Source: an uncultured Pelagibacteraceae bacterium
GTDB taxonomy: Bacteria; Pseudomonadota; Alphaproteobacteria; Pelagibacterales; Pelagibacteraceae
Assembly (NCBI GenBank): GCA_902540235.1
Contig: CACBLI010000005.1
Span: forward strand, 1 to 64,000
Direction: 5' to 3'
Length of the DNA stretch: 64,000 nucleotides
How positions within the stretch are numbered: the first letter of the stretch is position 1; every line of letters starts with the position of its first letter. The notes beneath the pieces were generated by a model. It searched no databases, had not been told where the DNA came from, and worked only from the letters and a program-made list of their open reading frames with translations. Below are positions 28,881 through 38,194 of the stretch, piece by piece. A program made the position numbers and the translations under genes.

Positions 28881-29333
28881 ATGACTACTTTAAATACCAA
28901 GTTAAAAATTAATAAGCCAAAAATAAGAGTTGGAAGAGGCATTGGTTCTGGTAAAGGTAAAACTTCTGGAAGGGGTGTCAAAGGACAAAAATCTAGATCA
29001 GGGGTAGCAATAAAAAGTTTTGAAGGTGGTCAAATGCCCCTTTATAGAAGACTTCCTAAAAGAGGATTTAATCCAATTTCTAAAAATGAAATAGCAATTT
29101 TGAATTTACAAAAAATCCAATCTTTTATAGACAAAAAAAATATTAAACCCTCTGATATACTAAATTCGCAATTATTAAAAAAACTAAAATTAATTAACAA
29201 AAATTCAAAAAAATTAAAGATTTTAGGCACCGGAGAAATAAAGGAAAAAATTAATATTGAGGCTGACTTGGTATCAAAATCTGCTTTAAAGAAATTAGAA
29301 AAAATTGGTGGCTCAATACAATTAAAAAAGTAA
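28881..29333 (+). CDS. rplO: 50S ribosomal protein L15 (uL15)
   Basis: Late-assembly 23S rRNA protein. 150 residues with the Gly/Arg-rich N-terminal region [20 protein letters not shown] and [15 protein letters not shown], and a globular C-terminus with [14 protein letters not shown]. Followed by secY after ten bases. Confidence 0.96.
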   Translation: MTTLNTKLKINKPKIRVGRGIGSGKGKTSGRGVKGQKSRSGVAIKSFEGGQMPLYRRLPKRGFNPISKNEIAILNLQKIQSFIDKKNIKPSDILNSQLLKKLKLINKNSKKLKILGTGEIKEKINIEADLVSKSALKKLEKIGGSIQLKK

Positions 29334-29343
29334 AAAATAATCA

Positions 29344-30624
29344 ATGAGCTCTTCTTCATCTACGACAGATTTAAGAAATAGGATTATTTTTACTGTTCTT
29401 ATTTTATCTGTTTATAGATTTGGAACATTTGTACCTTTGCCAGGTATCGACCCTGAACAATTAAAATTATTAATGGATGGAAATCAAAAAGGATTATTAG
29501 GAATGTTTAATGTTTTTGCTGGTGGGGCAGTAAGTAGAATGGCAATATTTGCTCTAGGTATAATGCCCTACATATCCTCATCAATTATAGTCCAGCTATT
29601 AACTGGAGTAAGTGATTATTTCAAAAATTTAAAATCCCAAGGTGAAACTGGTAGAGCAAAAATAACTCAAATTACAAGATATGGAACTGTATTATTAGCT
29701 ACTGTGCAAGGTTACGGTTTAGCTGTTGGTTTAGAGTCATCCGCAAACTTAGTAATTAATCCTGGTTTATTTTTTAAAATTTCTACGGTTACAACTATAG
29801 TAGCGGGTACAATTTTTTTAATGTGGCTTGGGGAACAAATTACTCAGAGAGGTATTGGTAACGGAATATCTTTAATTATTTTTGCAGGTATCGTTGCTGA
29901 AATACCTAGAGCTTTAGTTACAACATTTGAATTAGGAAGAACTGGAGCTGTATCTACACTAATGATAATTGCAATTTTTGTATTATTAATATTAACAATT
30001 TTATTTATTGTATTTATGGAGAGAGCATTAAGAAAAATTTTAATAAATTACCCAAAAAGACAAATGGGTAATAAAATGTACGGTGGAGAATCTTCGCATT
30101 TACCACTAAAGATAAACCAGGCAGGAGTTATTCCAGCCATATTTGCATCAGCACTTTTATTATTACCTGTAACATTTTCAAATTTCAATTTCTCTGATAA
30201 TGATACGTTTTTAAATATAAGTTCTTATTTTACTCAAGGTCAACCACTTTATATGTTACTTTACGCATCTGGAATTATCTTTTTTACTTTTTTTTATACG
30301 TCCATAACATTTAATCCAGTTGAGACAGCTGATAATCTTAGAAAATATGGAGGATTTGTTCCTGGTATACGCCCAGGTGAAAGCACTGCTTTATATATAG
30401 AGAATATTTTAACTAAATTAACTACCATAGGCGCATTATATCTTACATTAGTATGCTTAATGCCAGAGTTTTTAATTGCTAATTATCCTATACCATTTTA
30501 TTTAGGTGGAACATCGATATTGATTGTAGTTGTTGTAGCGATTGATACCGTAACTCAAATTCAGACTAGATTAATGAGTTCACAATATGAGCAATTAATT
30601 AAAAAAACTAAATTTGGAAAATAA
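29344..30624 (+). CDS. secY: Preprotein translocase subunit SecY
   Basis: Channel subunit of the Sec translocon. 426 residues with ten membrane segments. Conserved stretches are the first loop FVPLPGIDP, then GMFNVFAGGAVSRMAIFALG, MPYISSSIIVQLL and the cytoplasmic loop motif MGNKMYGGESSHLPLKIN. Length is slightly short of the 440 typical of proteobacteria. It ends the spc-type run and is followed by adk after six bases; rpmJ, often found here, is absent. Confidence 0.97.
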   Translation: MSSSSSTTDLRNRIIFTVLILSVYRFGTFVPLPGIDPEQLKLLMDGNQKGLLGMFNVFAGGAVSRMAIFALGIMPYISSSIIVQLLTGVSDYFKNLKSQGETGRAKITQITRYGTVLLATVQGYGLAVGLESSANLVINPGLFFKISTVTTIVAGTIFLMWLGEQITQRGIGNGISLIIFAGIVAEIPRALVTTFELGRTGAVSTLMIIAIFVLLILTILFIVFMERALRKILINYPKRQMGNKMYGGESSHLPLKINQAGVIPAIFASALLLLPVTFSNFNFSDNDTFLNISSYFTQGQPLYMLLYASGIIFFTFFYTSITFNPVETADNLRKYGGFVPGIRPGESTALYIENILTKLTTIGALYLTLVCLMPEFLIANYPIPFYLGGTSILIVVVVAIDTVTQIQTRLMSSQYEQLIKKTKFGK

Positions 30625-30630
30625 CAAAAA

Positions 30631-31194
30631 GTGAACTTAATTTTATTTGGACCTCCAGGAGCAGGGAAAGGGACACAAGCTAAATATTTAGTAAAAAAAT
30701 TAAATGGCTTTCAAATTTCAACAGGCGATATGTTAAGAGACGAAATTAAAAAAGATACAGAAATAGGTAAACAGATAATTCAAGATATGAATGATGGAAA
30801 ATTTGTTGATGATCAAATAGTTAATAATCTTATTAAAAATTATATATTTGATTCTCAAAAAAAAAATAAATTGATTTTTGATGGATATCCAAGATCATTG
30901 AGTCAGGCAAAAAATTTAGATCTGTTACTAAAAGAAACAAATCAAAAAATTAGTCACATTTTTTTTCTTAACGTAAAAAAAGAAATTATTATTGAAAGAA
31001 TAGAGAAAAGAAAAAATATAGAAAAAAGGTCAGATGATAATTTGGAGATTATTCTTAAAAGACATGATACATATATGGAGACAACTAAACCAGTTTTAGA
31101 TTTTTATTCGAAAAATACAAATTTCCATGAAATCGATGGAGCTTCTGAAATTGAGCTAATAAAAGCAAAAATTGATGAAATTATCAATGTTTAA
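30631..31194 (+). CDS. adk: Adenylate kinase, short-lid form
   Basis: Interconverts ATP + AMP and 2 ADP. 187 residues starting at a GTG with MNLILFGPPGAGKGTQA; the P-loop GPPGAGKGT begins at residue 7. STGDMLR and the FDGYPRSLSQA motif (AMP site) follow. The LID region is short, with no zinc Cys set, as in many alphaproteobacteria. The GTG start is required because the P-loop lies at the very N-terminus. No Shine-Dalgarno is seen. A strong promoter for rpsM follows in the next gap. Confidence 0.96.
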   Translation: MNLILFGPPGAGKGTQAKYLVKKLNGFQISTGDMLRDEIKKDTEIGKQIIQDMNDGKFVDDQIVNNLIKNYIFDSQKKNKLIFDGYPRSLSQAKNLDLLLKETNQKISHIFFLNVKKEIIIERIEKRKNIEKRSDDNLEIILKRHDTYMETTKPVLDFYSKNTNFHEIDGASEIELIKAKIDEIINV

Positions 31195-31198
31195 TCCG

Positions 31199-31226
31199 TT
31201 GACATTAAAATAACTTCTTATATAAA
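31199..31226 (+). promoter_or_regulatory. Strong sigma-70-type promoter for rpsM-rpsK-rpoA-rplQ
   Basis: TTGACA (31199-31204, perfect -35), a 16-base spacer and TATAAA (31221-31226, five of six at -10). The expected start is near 31233, about 18 bases before the rpsM ATG, so the leader is very short. It is the best consensus match I found between genes in the window, and it separates the alpha-type operon from the secY-adk run. Confidence 0.65.
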
Positions 31227-31250
31227 AGGCTAAATTTTTATCACTTATAT

Positions 31251-31634
31251 ATGGCTCGTATTGCAGGCATTAACATTCCACAAAATAAACTTGTCCAAAT
31301 TGGACTAACATATATTTATGGTATCGGAGATAAATTTTCAAAACAAATCTGCTCATCACTTGAAATTCCAAAAGACAAAAGAGTCAACCAGTTAACTGAC
31401 GATGAAATATTAAAAATAAGAGAATACATAGATCAGCATTTTAAAGTTGAGGGTGATTTAAGAAGAGATTACTCTTTGAGCATTAAAAGATTAATTGACC
31501 TAGCAAGTTATAGAGGCTCAAGACACAAAAAAAAACTACCTGTTAGAGGTCAAAGAACAAGATGTAATGCAAGAACAAGAAAAGGTAAAGCTATTGCTAT
31601 AGCGGGAAAAAAACTAACTCCACTTAAAAAATAA
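31251..31634 (+). CDS. rpsM: 30S ribosomal protein S13 (uS13)
   Basis: Head protein bridging the subunits and contacting the P-site tRNA. 127 residues with [20 protein letters not shown], the YIYGIG helix and the C-terminal [19 protein letters not shown]. First gene after the promoter at 31199-31226. Confidence 0.98.
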   Translation: MARIAGINIPQNKLVQIGLTYIYGIGDKFSKQICSSLEIPKDKRVNQLTDDEILKIREYIDQHFKVEGDLRRDYSLSIKRLIDLASYRGSRHKKKLPVRGQRTRCNARTRKGKAIAIAGKKLTPLKK

Positions 31635-31636
31635 TT

Positions 31637-32089
31637 ATGGCTAAAATTGAAAAAAAAACTGAGGGCAAGGAACAGAAGTTAGACAAAATTTCAAAAAAAG
31701 TTAATAAAAGTACTTATTCAAAAAAGAAAAAAGTGAAGAAAAATATCTTAAATGGAATTGCATATGTTCAGTCGACATTTAATAACACTATAGTTTCAAT
31801 TGCTGACACTAATGGAAACATAATTTCATGGTCTTCTGCTGGACAAAAAGGCTTTAAGGGCTCAAGAAAGTCAACTCCTTATGCTGCTCAGATTGCTGCG
31901 GATACTGCAGCAACTAAAGCTTTGGAATTAGGGATGAAAACTTTATCTGTAGAAGTAAAAGGACCTGGTTCAGGTAGAGAGACTGCTTTAAGAGCATTAC
32001 AAGCAAGAGGATTTAAGATTTTGTCCATAAAAGATACAACACCAATGCCACATAACGGAACGCGACCACCAAAAAAAAGGAGAGTTTAA
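31637..32089 (+). CDS. rpsK: 30S ribosomal protein S11 (uS11) with N-terminal extension
   Basis: Platform protein near the Shine-Dalgarno/anti-Shine-Dalgarno helix. 150 residues, about 20 more than the family norm because of a Lys-rich N-terminal tail. The core begins near residue 35 ([20 protein letters not shown]) and ends with [18 protein letters not shown], the family C-terminus. No internal ATG gives a better start. One-base overlap with rpoA. Confidence 0.96.
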   Translation: MAKIEKKTEGKEQKLDKISKKVNKSTYSKKKKVKKNILNGIAYVQSTFNNTIVSIADTNGNIISWSSAGQKGFKGSRKSTPYAAQIAADTAATKALELGMKTLSVEVKGPGSGRETALRALQARGFKILSIKDTTPMPHNGTRPPKKRRV

Positions 32090-33117
32090 TGGAAACTGAA
32101 AATGTAAATGTAAAAAATTGGAAATCATTAATTAAACCAACTAAGTTAGATGTTAAAATAAGTGATGATAATTCTCAAGCGACTATAGTTGCTGAGCCTT
32201 TAGAAAAAGGTTTTGGACTTACACTTGGCAACTCCTTAAGAAGAATTTTATTATCTTCAATTAGAGGAGCAGCAGTAACTTCAATTCAAATAGATGGAGT
32301 TTTACACGAATTTACTTCGATTAAAGGTGTGAGAGAAGATGTTACTGATATTGTATTAAATGTAAAATCTCTAGCTTTAAAATGTGTAACTGAAGGGACT
32401 AAAAAATTAATTTTAGATGCAAAAGGACCTGGTGAAATAAAAGCATCAGATATAACTCCAGTAGCTGACGTTGAAATTCTTAATCCTGATTTGGTAATTT
32501 GTAATCTTGATGAAAATACAAATTTTCACATGGAAATGAATTTAAACACTGGAAAAGGATATGTTCCAGCTGAACTTAATAAACCTGAAGAGCCCCCACT
32601 AGGACTAATTGCAATAGACTCATTATATAGTCCAGTAAAAAAAGTTTCTTATTCAGTCAGTACTGCAAGAGAAGGTAAAGCACTAGACTATGACAAATTA
32701 ACAATGCAAGTTGAAACAAACGGTTCGATCTCAGCGGAGGATGCAGTAGCTTATTCTGCAAGAATTTTTCAAGATCAATTAAAAATGTTTATAAATTTTG
32801 ATGAACCAGTAGAAGCACCTATAAAAGAAGTTTCTACTGAACCGGAATTTAATAAAAACTTATTGAGAAAAGTTGATGAATTAGAACTTTCAGTAAGATC
32901 AATGAATTGTTTAAAAAATGATAACATTATTTATATAGGTGATTTAGTTCAGAAATCTGAAGGTGAAATGCTTAGAACACCGAATTTCGGTAGAAAATCA
33001 CTCAATGAAATTAAAGAAGTTTTAACAGGAATGTCTTTGTATTTAGGTATGGAAATACCAAATTGGCCACCAGACAACATTGCTGAAATGTCTAAAAAAC
33101 TTGAGGAAGCAATTTAA
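32089..33117 (+). CDS. rpoA: DNA-directed RNA polymerase subunit alpha
   Basis: Dimerises to scaffold RNA polymerase; its C-terminal domain contacts UP elements and activators. 342 residues. The N-terminal domain has [20 protein letters not shown] and the GYVPAELN region; the C-terminal domain near 275-325 has [20 protein letters not shown] and [15 protein letters not shown]. Residues used for UP-element contacts in E. coli are broadly kept. Confidence 0.98.
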   Translation: METENVNVKNWKSLIKPTKLDVKISDDNSQATIVAEPLEKGFGLTLGNSLRRILLSSIRGAAVTSIQIDGVLHEFTSIKGVREDVTDIVLNVKSLALKCVTEGTKKLILDAKGPGEIKASDITPVADVEILNPDLVICNLDENTNFHMEMNLNTGKGYVPAELNKPEEPPLGLIAIDSLYSPVKKVSYSVSTAREGKALDYDKLTMQVETNGSISAEDAVAYSARIFQDQLKMFINFDEPVEAPIKEVSTEPEFNKNLLRKVDELELSVRSMNCLKNDNIIYIGDLVQKSEGEMLRTPNFGRKSLNEIKEVLTGMSLYLGMEIPNWPPDNIAEMSKKLEEAI

Positions 33118-33567
33118 ATGAGACATGGATTCGCTAATAAGAAGCTTAATAGAACATCTGAGCATAGAAAAGCAATGTTAAAAAACATGCTTAATTCTTT
33201 AATAAAATATGAGCAAATAAAAACGACCTTACCAAAGGCAAAGTTTTTAAAACCTCAGGCTGATAAGATTATTACATTAGGTAAGAAAGATTCTCTTCAA
33301 AACACAAAAACTTTGGTTTCACAATTACAAGATATTAAATCAGCTAACAAAGTTAAAAAAACACTATCAAAAAGATACGAAAAAAGATCAGGGGGTTATA
33401 CCAGAATAATTAAAGCTGGTTTCAGATATGGAGATAATGCACCAATGGCAATTATTGAGTTTGTGGACAGGGATGTTGAAGCAAAAAAAGTAGATAAGAA
33501 GAAAAAATCTACTACAAAAGAGTCTGATAAAAAAGAAGATAATAAATTAGTTGCTACATCTAAATAA
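33118..33567 (+). CDS. rplQ: 50S ribosomal protein L17 (bL17)
   Basis: Bacterial-specific large-subunit protein near the tunnel exit. 149 residues: core MRHGFANKKLNRTSEHRKAM and SGGYTRIIKAGFRYGDNAPM, then a Lys/Ser-rich C-terminal tail of about 30 residues, longer than usual. It starts immediately after the rpoA stop and ends the ribosomal block. Confidence 0.96.
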   Translation: MRHGFANKKLNRTSEHRKAMLKNMLNSLIKYEQIKTTLPKAKFLKPQADKIITLGKKDSLQNTKTLVSQLQDIKSANKVKKTLSKRYEKRSGGYTRIIKAGFRYGDNAPMAIIEFVDRDVEAKKVDKKKKSTTKESDKKEDNKLVATSK

Positions 33568-33578
33568 TATTTTAGTTT

Positions 33579-34496
33579 ATGGTAAAAAATTACATCGTTG
33601 ACTTAAGGTGTAATAATATGCGTATTGATAGGTGGATACGAAATACAATTGGCAAAATTCCACAAGGGCTGATTGAAAAATCTCTAAGATTAGGGAAAAT
33701 CAAAGTCAATAAAAAAAAAGTTAAAAGTTCTCATAAGATTAAATCAAATGACTTAATTGATTTATATGATTTTAAATTTGTGGAAAAAATTTTACAAAAA
33801 AAAATTAGTTTTGAGCCCTCAAATCAAATTATTAAAGCTAATGAAGATTTAATAATAGATAATAATGAAAATTTTGTAGTATTAAATAAAAGTGCTGGTA
33901 TTTCTGTTCAAGGTGGAACAAAATCAAAAAAAAACTTGATTGATATATTTAAGAAAAGTGAAATTTTTTTAAACTCAAAACCTTTTTCAGTTCACAGATT
34001 AGATAAAGATACATCTGGTGTTTTTTTAATGGCTAAAAATAGAGAAACTGCTCAATTATTAACATCACTATTTAGATTAAGAAAAGTACATAAAACTTAT
34101 TTAGCTATATGTCATGGTGAACTTGAGAAAAACTCAGGTGAATGGACAGATGATTTGGTCCGTTATGATAATGGGAAAAAAATTGTTGAAAAAGCAAAAA
34201 CAATTTACAAAGTTATTGATAAAAATTCAAATTCTAGTTTTGTTGAAATGAAACCTATTACTGGAAGAAAACATCAATTAAGAAAACAACTTTTTAATAT
34301 TGGTCATTCAATTTATGGAGATAATAAATATAAATCTTTCGCAAAAAGTGTAGGTGTTAATAAAGAATTAATGTTACATGCGTATGAAATAAGATTTATA
34401 ATTAAAAACAACAAATTTACTTATAAAGCTTTACTTCCTGATTATTTTAAAAAATTATTAAAAACAAAAAGACTTAATTGTTCAAATTTGATATAA
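33579..34496 (+). CDS. Pseudouridine synthase, RluA/RluC family
   Basis: Isomerises uridines in RNA, probably in 23S rRNA. 305 residues with an N-terminal S4 RNA-binding domain (about 14-65, [20 protein letters not shown]) and a catalytic domain with HRLDKDTSG at 139-147, where Asp142 is the nucleophile by family analogy. [20 protein letters not shown] completes the signature. RluC is the likeliest subgroup, but target positions cannot be read from sequence. A later ATG at 33618 is an alternative start. Its 3' end overlaps lipB tail to tail by 23 bases. Confidence 0.88.
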   Translation: MVKNYIVDLRCNNMRIDRWIRNTIGKIPQGLIEKSLRLGKIKVNKKKVKSSHKIKSNDLIDLYDFKFVEKILQKKISFEPSNQIIKANEDLIIDNNENFVVLNKSAGISVQGGTKSKKNLIDIFKKSEIFLNSKPFSVHRLDKDTSGVFLMAKNRETAQLLTSLFRLRKVHKTYLAICHGELEKNSGEWTDDLVRYDNGKKIVEKAKTIYKVIDKNSNSSFVEMKPITGRKHQLRKQLFNIGHSIYGDNKYKSFAKSVGVNKELMLHAYEIRFIIKNNKFTYKALLPDYFKKLLKTKRLNCSNLI

Positions 34497-35094
34497 ATAT
34501 ATCTACTAGTTTTTTTTCTAATTCTTTATAATCTTGATCTTTGATTTGTTTTAGATTTGTTATTCCTTTATTTTTAATACCACACGGAATTATTGCATCG
34601 TATTTTTTTAGATTATTTGCAATATTAATCGAAAAACCATGATACGCTATCCACTTACTAATTCTCACTCCAATTGCAGCAACTTTTTTGGTTTGTTCTT
34701 TATCTTTGTACCATATCCCAATATTTTCCTTATCCGAAAAAGTTTTTATATTAAAAAATTGCAATGTTTCTATTATTGTTTTTTCTATTATTGAAATAAA
34801 ATTTCTAACATCTTTTTTTCTTTTTTTTAAGTCGATTACAAAATAACAAATTAATTGACCTGGTCCATGATAGGTAATCTTACCACCTCTATTTGTTTCT
34901 AAAATTTTTATTGATTTATCCAAAATATCACTCTCATTATGACTTGTCCCTGCTGTATAAACATCTGGATGTTCTAAAGTCCAAATTAATTCATTTGATT
35001 TATTTAGATCTACATTTAACAATCTTTCTTCCATCAGTTTTTTAGCATCCTCATAAATGACTGGTTTTTCGGACTTTTTAATTTCTATACTCAT
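34474..35094 (-). CDS. lipB: Octanoyl-(acyl carrier protein) transferase
   Basis: Moves octanoate from acyl carrier protein to lipoyl domains of 2-oxoacid dehydrogenases and the glycine cleavage H protein. 206 residues with [11 protein letters not shown] at 69-79, Lys137 in KVAAIGVR and Cys171 in IPCGI, the catalytic Lys/Cys pair of the family. Normal length. Convergent with the pseudouridine synthase and overlapping it by 23 bases; divergent from mgtE with a hairpin-bearing gap. Confidence 0.95.
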   Translation of the reverse strand: MSIEIKKSEKPVIYEDAKKLMEERLLNVDLNKSNELIWTLEHPDVYTAGTSHNESDILDKSIKILETNRGGKITYHGPGQLICYFVIDLKKRKKDVRNFISIIEKTIIETLQFFNIKTFSDKENIGIWYKDKEQTKKVAAIGVRISKWIAYHGFSINIANNLKKYDAIIPCGIKNKGITNLKQIKDQDYKELEKKLVDIFISNLNN

Positions 35095-35106
35095 TTAAAA
35101 ATTGTA

Positions 35107-35131
35107 ATCTTTTGATTATGTATTAAAAGAT
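35107..35131. promoter_or_regulatory. Inverted repeat in the lipB-mgtE gap
   Basis: ATCTTTTGAT (35107-35116) pairs with ATTAAAAGAT (35122-35131) over ten positions, one being a G-T wobble, around a five-base loop. It lies 23 bases before the mgtE ATG. It could be a repressor operator or an mRNA hairpin; no U-run follows on either strand, so it is not a standard terminator. Confidence 0.45.
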
Positions 35132-35154
35132 CGACCTAAATAATAGGAAAATTT

Positions 35155-36528
35155 ATGACTTTAATTAAAAAAATCAAAGATAAAAAAGTCAATTTTGAAT
35201 TTAATAAAGAATATATAAAAGTAGTCACTGATAAAATTTCAAATAGTGATGCAACTTTTATAACCAATTCTTTTAAAGAAATGCACCCAGCTGATGCAGC
35301 TGACATAATTGAACACTTAGGTCAAAGTGATAGGGAAAATTTAATAAAACTAAATAATTTTAAAATAGATCCTGAGGTTTTTATTGAGTTAAACGAGTCA
35401 GTTCAAACTGAAATTATAAAATATCTTTCTTCTGATGCAATTGTTAGAATATTGAAAAACTTGGAGTCAGATGACGCAATAGCTATTCTTGAAAATGTAG
35501 ATGAAAAAAATAAAAATTCTATTCTAAGCTTATTACCTCCTAAAGATCGTTTTGCCCTATTAGAAGGTCTTAGTTATCCTGAGGATAGTGCAGCAAGAAT
35601 AATGCAAAGAGAATTCACCGCAATACCAAGCAATTGGTCTGTTGGTCAAACTATTGATTATTTAAGAGAAAATAAAGATTTACCGGAACAATTTTTAGAA
35701 ATTTATATTGTAGACGAAAATTTCAAACCTATTGGCACTGTACCATCATCTAAAGTTCTAAGAACACCAAGAGAAACAAAGATGTCATCAATTATGGACG
35801 ACTCTATTTTTTTAGTTCCAGTAGACATGGATAGAGAAGAAGTTGGTAACTCATTTGAAAATTATAATTTAAATTCAGCGTGTGTGATTGATAAAAACAA
35901 TAAATTAGTTGGAATGATAACTTCAGATGATGTTCTAACTGTTTTAAAAGAAGAGGCAGAGGAAGATGCATTAAGATTAGCAGGTGTAGGTGATGAAGAA
36001 ATTACAGATGGAGTAATTACTAAAACTAAAAGACGATTTAATTGGTTGTTATTAAATCTTTTCACTGCTTTTTTAGCTACATATTGTATTAGTTTATTTG
36101 GAGCAACAATCGAACAAATGGTTGTTCTAGCTTTTTTGATGCCAATAGTAGCATCAATGGGTGGTAATGCTGGAATGCAAACTTTAGCTGTTACTGTTAG
36201 AACTCTAGCAACTAATGATCTAACAAAAAATAATTTTAATCAAAATATTTTTAAAGAATTTAACATTGGTATTTTAAATGGGATAATTTTTGCAATTATA
36301 AGTTCTGTTATTGTTCAATTATGGTTTCAGGATATTCAGCTCTCTTTAATAATTTCTATTTCGATGGTTTTAACAATGATCGTTGCAGGCTTGTTTGGAA
36401 TATTGGTCCCTGTTACACTAAAGAAAATGAATATAGATCCAGCGATAGCCTCAAGTGTGTTTGTGACAACCATAACTGATGTTATTGGTTTTGTATCTTT
36501 TTTAGGAGTTGGAGCCTACTTTTTGTAA
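35155..36528 (+). CDS. mgtE: Magnesium transporter MgtE
   Basis: Inner-membrane magnesium channel that closes when cytoplasmic magnesium is high. 457 residues: N-terminal superhelical domain (about 1-135, HPADAADIIEHL and LLPPKDRFALLEGLSYPED), two CBS domains (about 140-265) and five membrane segments from about 290 to the end. The pore region PIVASMGGNAGMQTLAVTVR is conserved. Full length for the family. Its stop is three bases from the convergent panC stop. Confidence 0.95.
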   Translation: MTLIKKIKDKKVNFEFNKEYIKVVTDKISNSDATFITNSFKEMHPADAADIIEHLGQSDRENLIKLNNFKIDPEVFIELNESVQTEIIKYLSSDAIVRILKNLESDDAIAILENVDEKNKNSILSLLPPKDRFALLEGLSYPEDSAARIMQREFTAIPSNWSVGQTIDYLRENKDLPEQFLEIYIVDENFKPIGTVPSSKVLRTPRETKMSSIMDDSIFLVPVDMDREEVGNSFENYNLNSACVIDKNNKLVGMITSDDVLTVLKEEAEEDALRLAGVGDEEITDGVITKTKRRFNWLLLNLFTAFLATYCISLFGATIEQMVVLAFLMPIVASMGGNAGMQTLAVTVRTLATNDLTKNNFNQNIFKEFNIGILNGIIFAIISSVIVQLWFQDIQLSLIISISMVLTMIVAGLFGILVPVTLKKMNIDPAIASSVFVTTITDVIGFVSFLGVGAYFL

Positions 36529-36531
36529 ACA

Positions 36532-37344
36532 TTAAAAGTTATCTATAAGCCTTACTCTGCTAATATAATAACCAACAAAAATTTTGGCGTTTTTAATTTT
36601 ATTAGTCAATTGAAGATTTTTTGTATTTCTTAATTCAAGATAATCTATTTTAATATTATACTTTTTTTTAAGTTCTTTTTTTTTCATTAAAAATAAATTT
36701 TTTAAATTCATATTTTTAGATAATTTTTTTTTAAAAACAATAAGATCTCTTGCTATTGCGCCTGCTTTCCTTAAATCATTTTTATTTAAAAGAGTATTTC
36801 TAGATGATAAAGCTATTTTATTTTTATCTCTTATTGTTTTACAAGAAATAATTTTAGATTTAAAATTTTTTTCAACAAATCTTTTTACTAATAACAACTG
36901 TTGAAAATCTTTTTCACCCATGAATATTTTTGTTGGATTTATTATTTTTGTTAAACGAGTCATCACTTCAATTACCCCTTCAAAATGACCCCTTCTATAC
37001 TTAGCACACATAATCTTATCTTGTTTGTTAAGTTTAATTTCTATTTTATTTTTAGCTTTATAGATATCTTTGATTTTAGGGAGGTAAACAAAATCAACTT
37101 TTAGCTTTTTTAAAATCTTTAGATCTTTTTTTATATTTCTAGGATATTTTTTATAGTCTTCTTTGTTATTAAATTGTTTAGGATTTACGAATATACTAAC
37201 AATGGTTTTACTGGATAATCTTAAAGATTTTTTGATTAATGAGATATGACCATCGTGAAGACTACCCATAGTCGGCACAAATCCAATATTTGAATTGTCA
37301 AATAATGCCTCATTTAAATCAATATTGTTTAATAAAATTTTCAT
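36532..37344 (-). CDS. panC: Pantothenate synthetase
   Basis: Joins pantoate and beta-alanine using ATP to make pantothenate, the coenzyme A precursor. 270 residues from the start chosen at 37344 (MKILLNNIDLNEALFD), with VPTMGSLHDGH at 23-33 holding the HxGH-type motif, and FMGEKDFQQL and LSSRN further on. An in-frame ATG ten codons upstream lacks family support. panB and panD are not in the window. Confidence 0.95.
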   Translation of the reverse strand: MKILLNNIDLNEALFDNSNIGFVPTMGSLHDGHISLIKKSLRLSSKTIVSIFVNPKQFNNKEDYKKYPRNIKKDLKILKKLKVDFVYLPKIKDIYKAKNKIEIKLNKQDKIMCAKYRRGHFEGVIEVMTRLTKIINPTKIFMGEKDFQQLLLVKRFVEKNFKSKIISCKTIRDKNKIALSSRNTLLNKNDLRKAGAIARDLIVFKKKLSKNMNLKNLFLMKKKELKKKYNIKIDYLELRNTKNLQLTNKIKNAKIFVGYYISRVRLIDNF

Positions 37345-37378
37345 TTGTATAAAACATTTTAATAAGTAAAACATTTAA

Positions 37379-38194
37379 ATGATTAAACAAGCAATTATTC
37401 CATTAGCTGGTTTAGGCACAAGGTTATTACCTTTAACTAGTATATTTGCTAAAGAACTTCTTCCTATTAATGGAAAACCAGGAATTGAATATATTTTAGA
37501 TGAATGTGCAGATGCTGGTATTAAAAAGATAATTTTTATAATTTCAAAAAAAAAACAAATGATAAAAAATTATTTTTACAAGGATGACTTTTACAAAAAG
37601 ATAATAAAAAAGAAGAAAGATCCTAGAGTTCTCAAAGAATATAAAAAAATTTTGAAATTTAAAAAAATGATTAAATTTGTTTACCAAAATAAACCTTTAG
37701 GAACAGGTGATGCAGTTTTAAAAACAAAAAAATTTATTACAGATGATTTTTTTCTTATGTTATTACCAGATGATTTAATAATTAAGAAAAATTGCTCGAA
37801 GTCAATGATTAATATACATAACCGTTATAAATCATCAGTAATGGCAAGTATGAATGTCCCAAAAAAAACTGTCTCAAGATGGGGAATTTATAAATTAGGA
37901 AAAAAATTAAATAAAAAAAATTACGTTATAAAAGATGTTATTGAAAAACCTTCAATTTCAACAGCGCCATCAAATAAAGCTGTAATAGGACGATATGTTC
38001 TTCCAAGAAAAATATTTTCTAAATTATTAAATCAAAAACCTGGCAAAGGTGGAGAAATTCACATTACTGATGCAATACAATCATTGATACAAAACGATGA
38101 AAAATTTATCGCTCATAACTTCACTGGGAAATATTTAGATTGTGGAAGTATGAGTGGTTATATCAAATCAACATTAGAAATAGCAAAATCATGA
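37379..38194 (+). CDS. galU: UTP-glucose-1-phosphate uridylyltransferase
   Basis: Makes UDP-glucose from UTP and glucose-1-phosphate for envelope sugars. 271 residues with the nucleotidyltransferase signature LAGLGTRLLPLTSIFAKELL at about 9-28, VYQNKPLGTGDAVL and a metal-site LPDD. Slightly shorter than the usual 290. Its stop overlaps the ugd start (ATGA), so the two work as a pair making UDP-glucuronate. Confidence 0.94.
   Translation: MIKQAIIPLAGLGTRLLPLTSIFAKELLPINGKPGIEYILDECADAGIKKIIFIISKKKQMIKNYFYKDDFYKKIIKKKKDPRVLKEYKKILKFKKMIKFVYQNKPLGTGDAVLKTKKFITDDFFLMLLPDDLIIKKNCSKSMINIHNRYKSSVMASMNVPKKTVSRWGIYKLGKKLNKKNYVIKDVIEKPSISTAPSNKAVIGRYVLPRKIFSKLLNQKPGKGGEIHITDAIQSLIQNDEKFIAHNFTGKYLDCGSMSGYIKSTLEIAKS

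Noticed and set aside
35095-35154. M-box magnesium riboswitch before mgtE
   Set aside because: The 60-base gap is much shorter than an M-box and lacks its conserved segments; only a simple hairpin is present.
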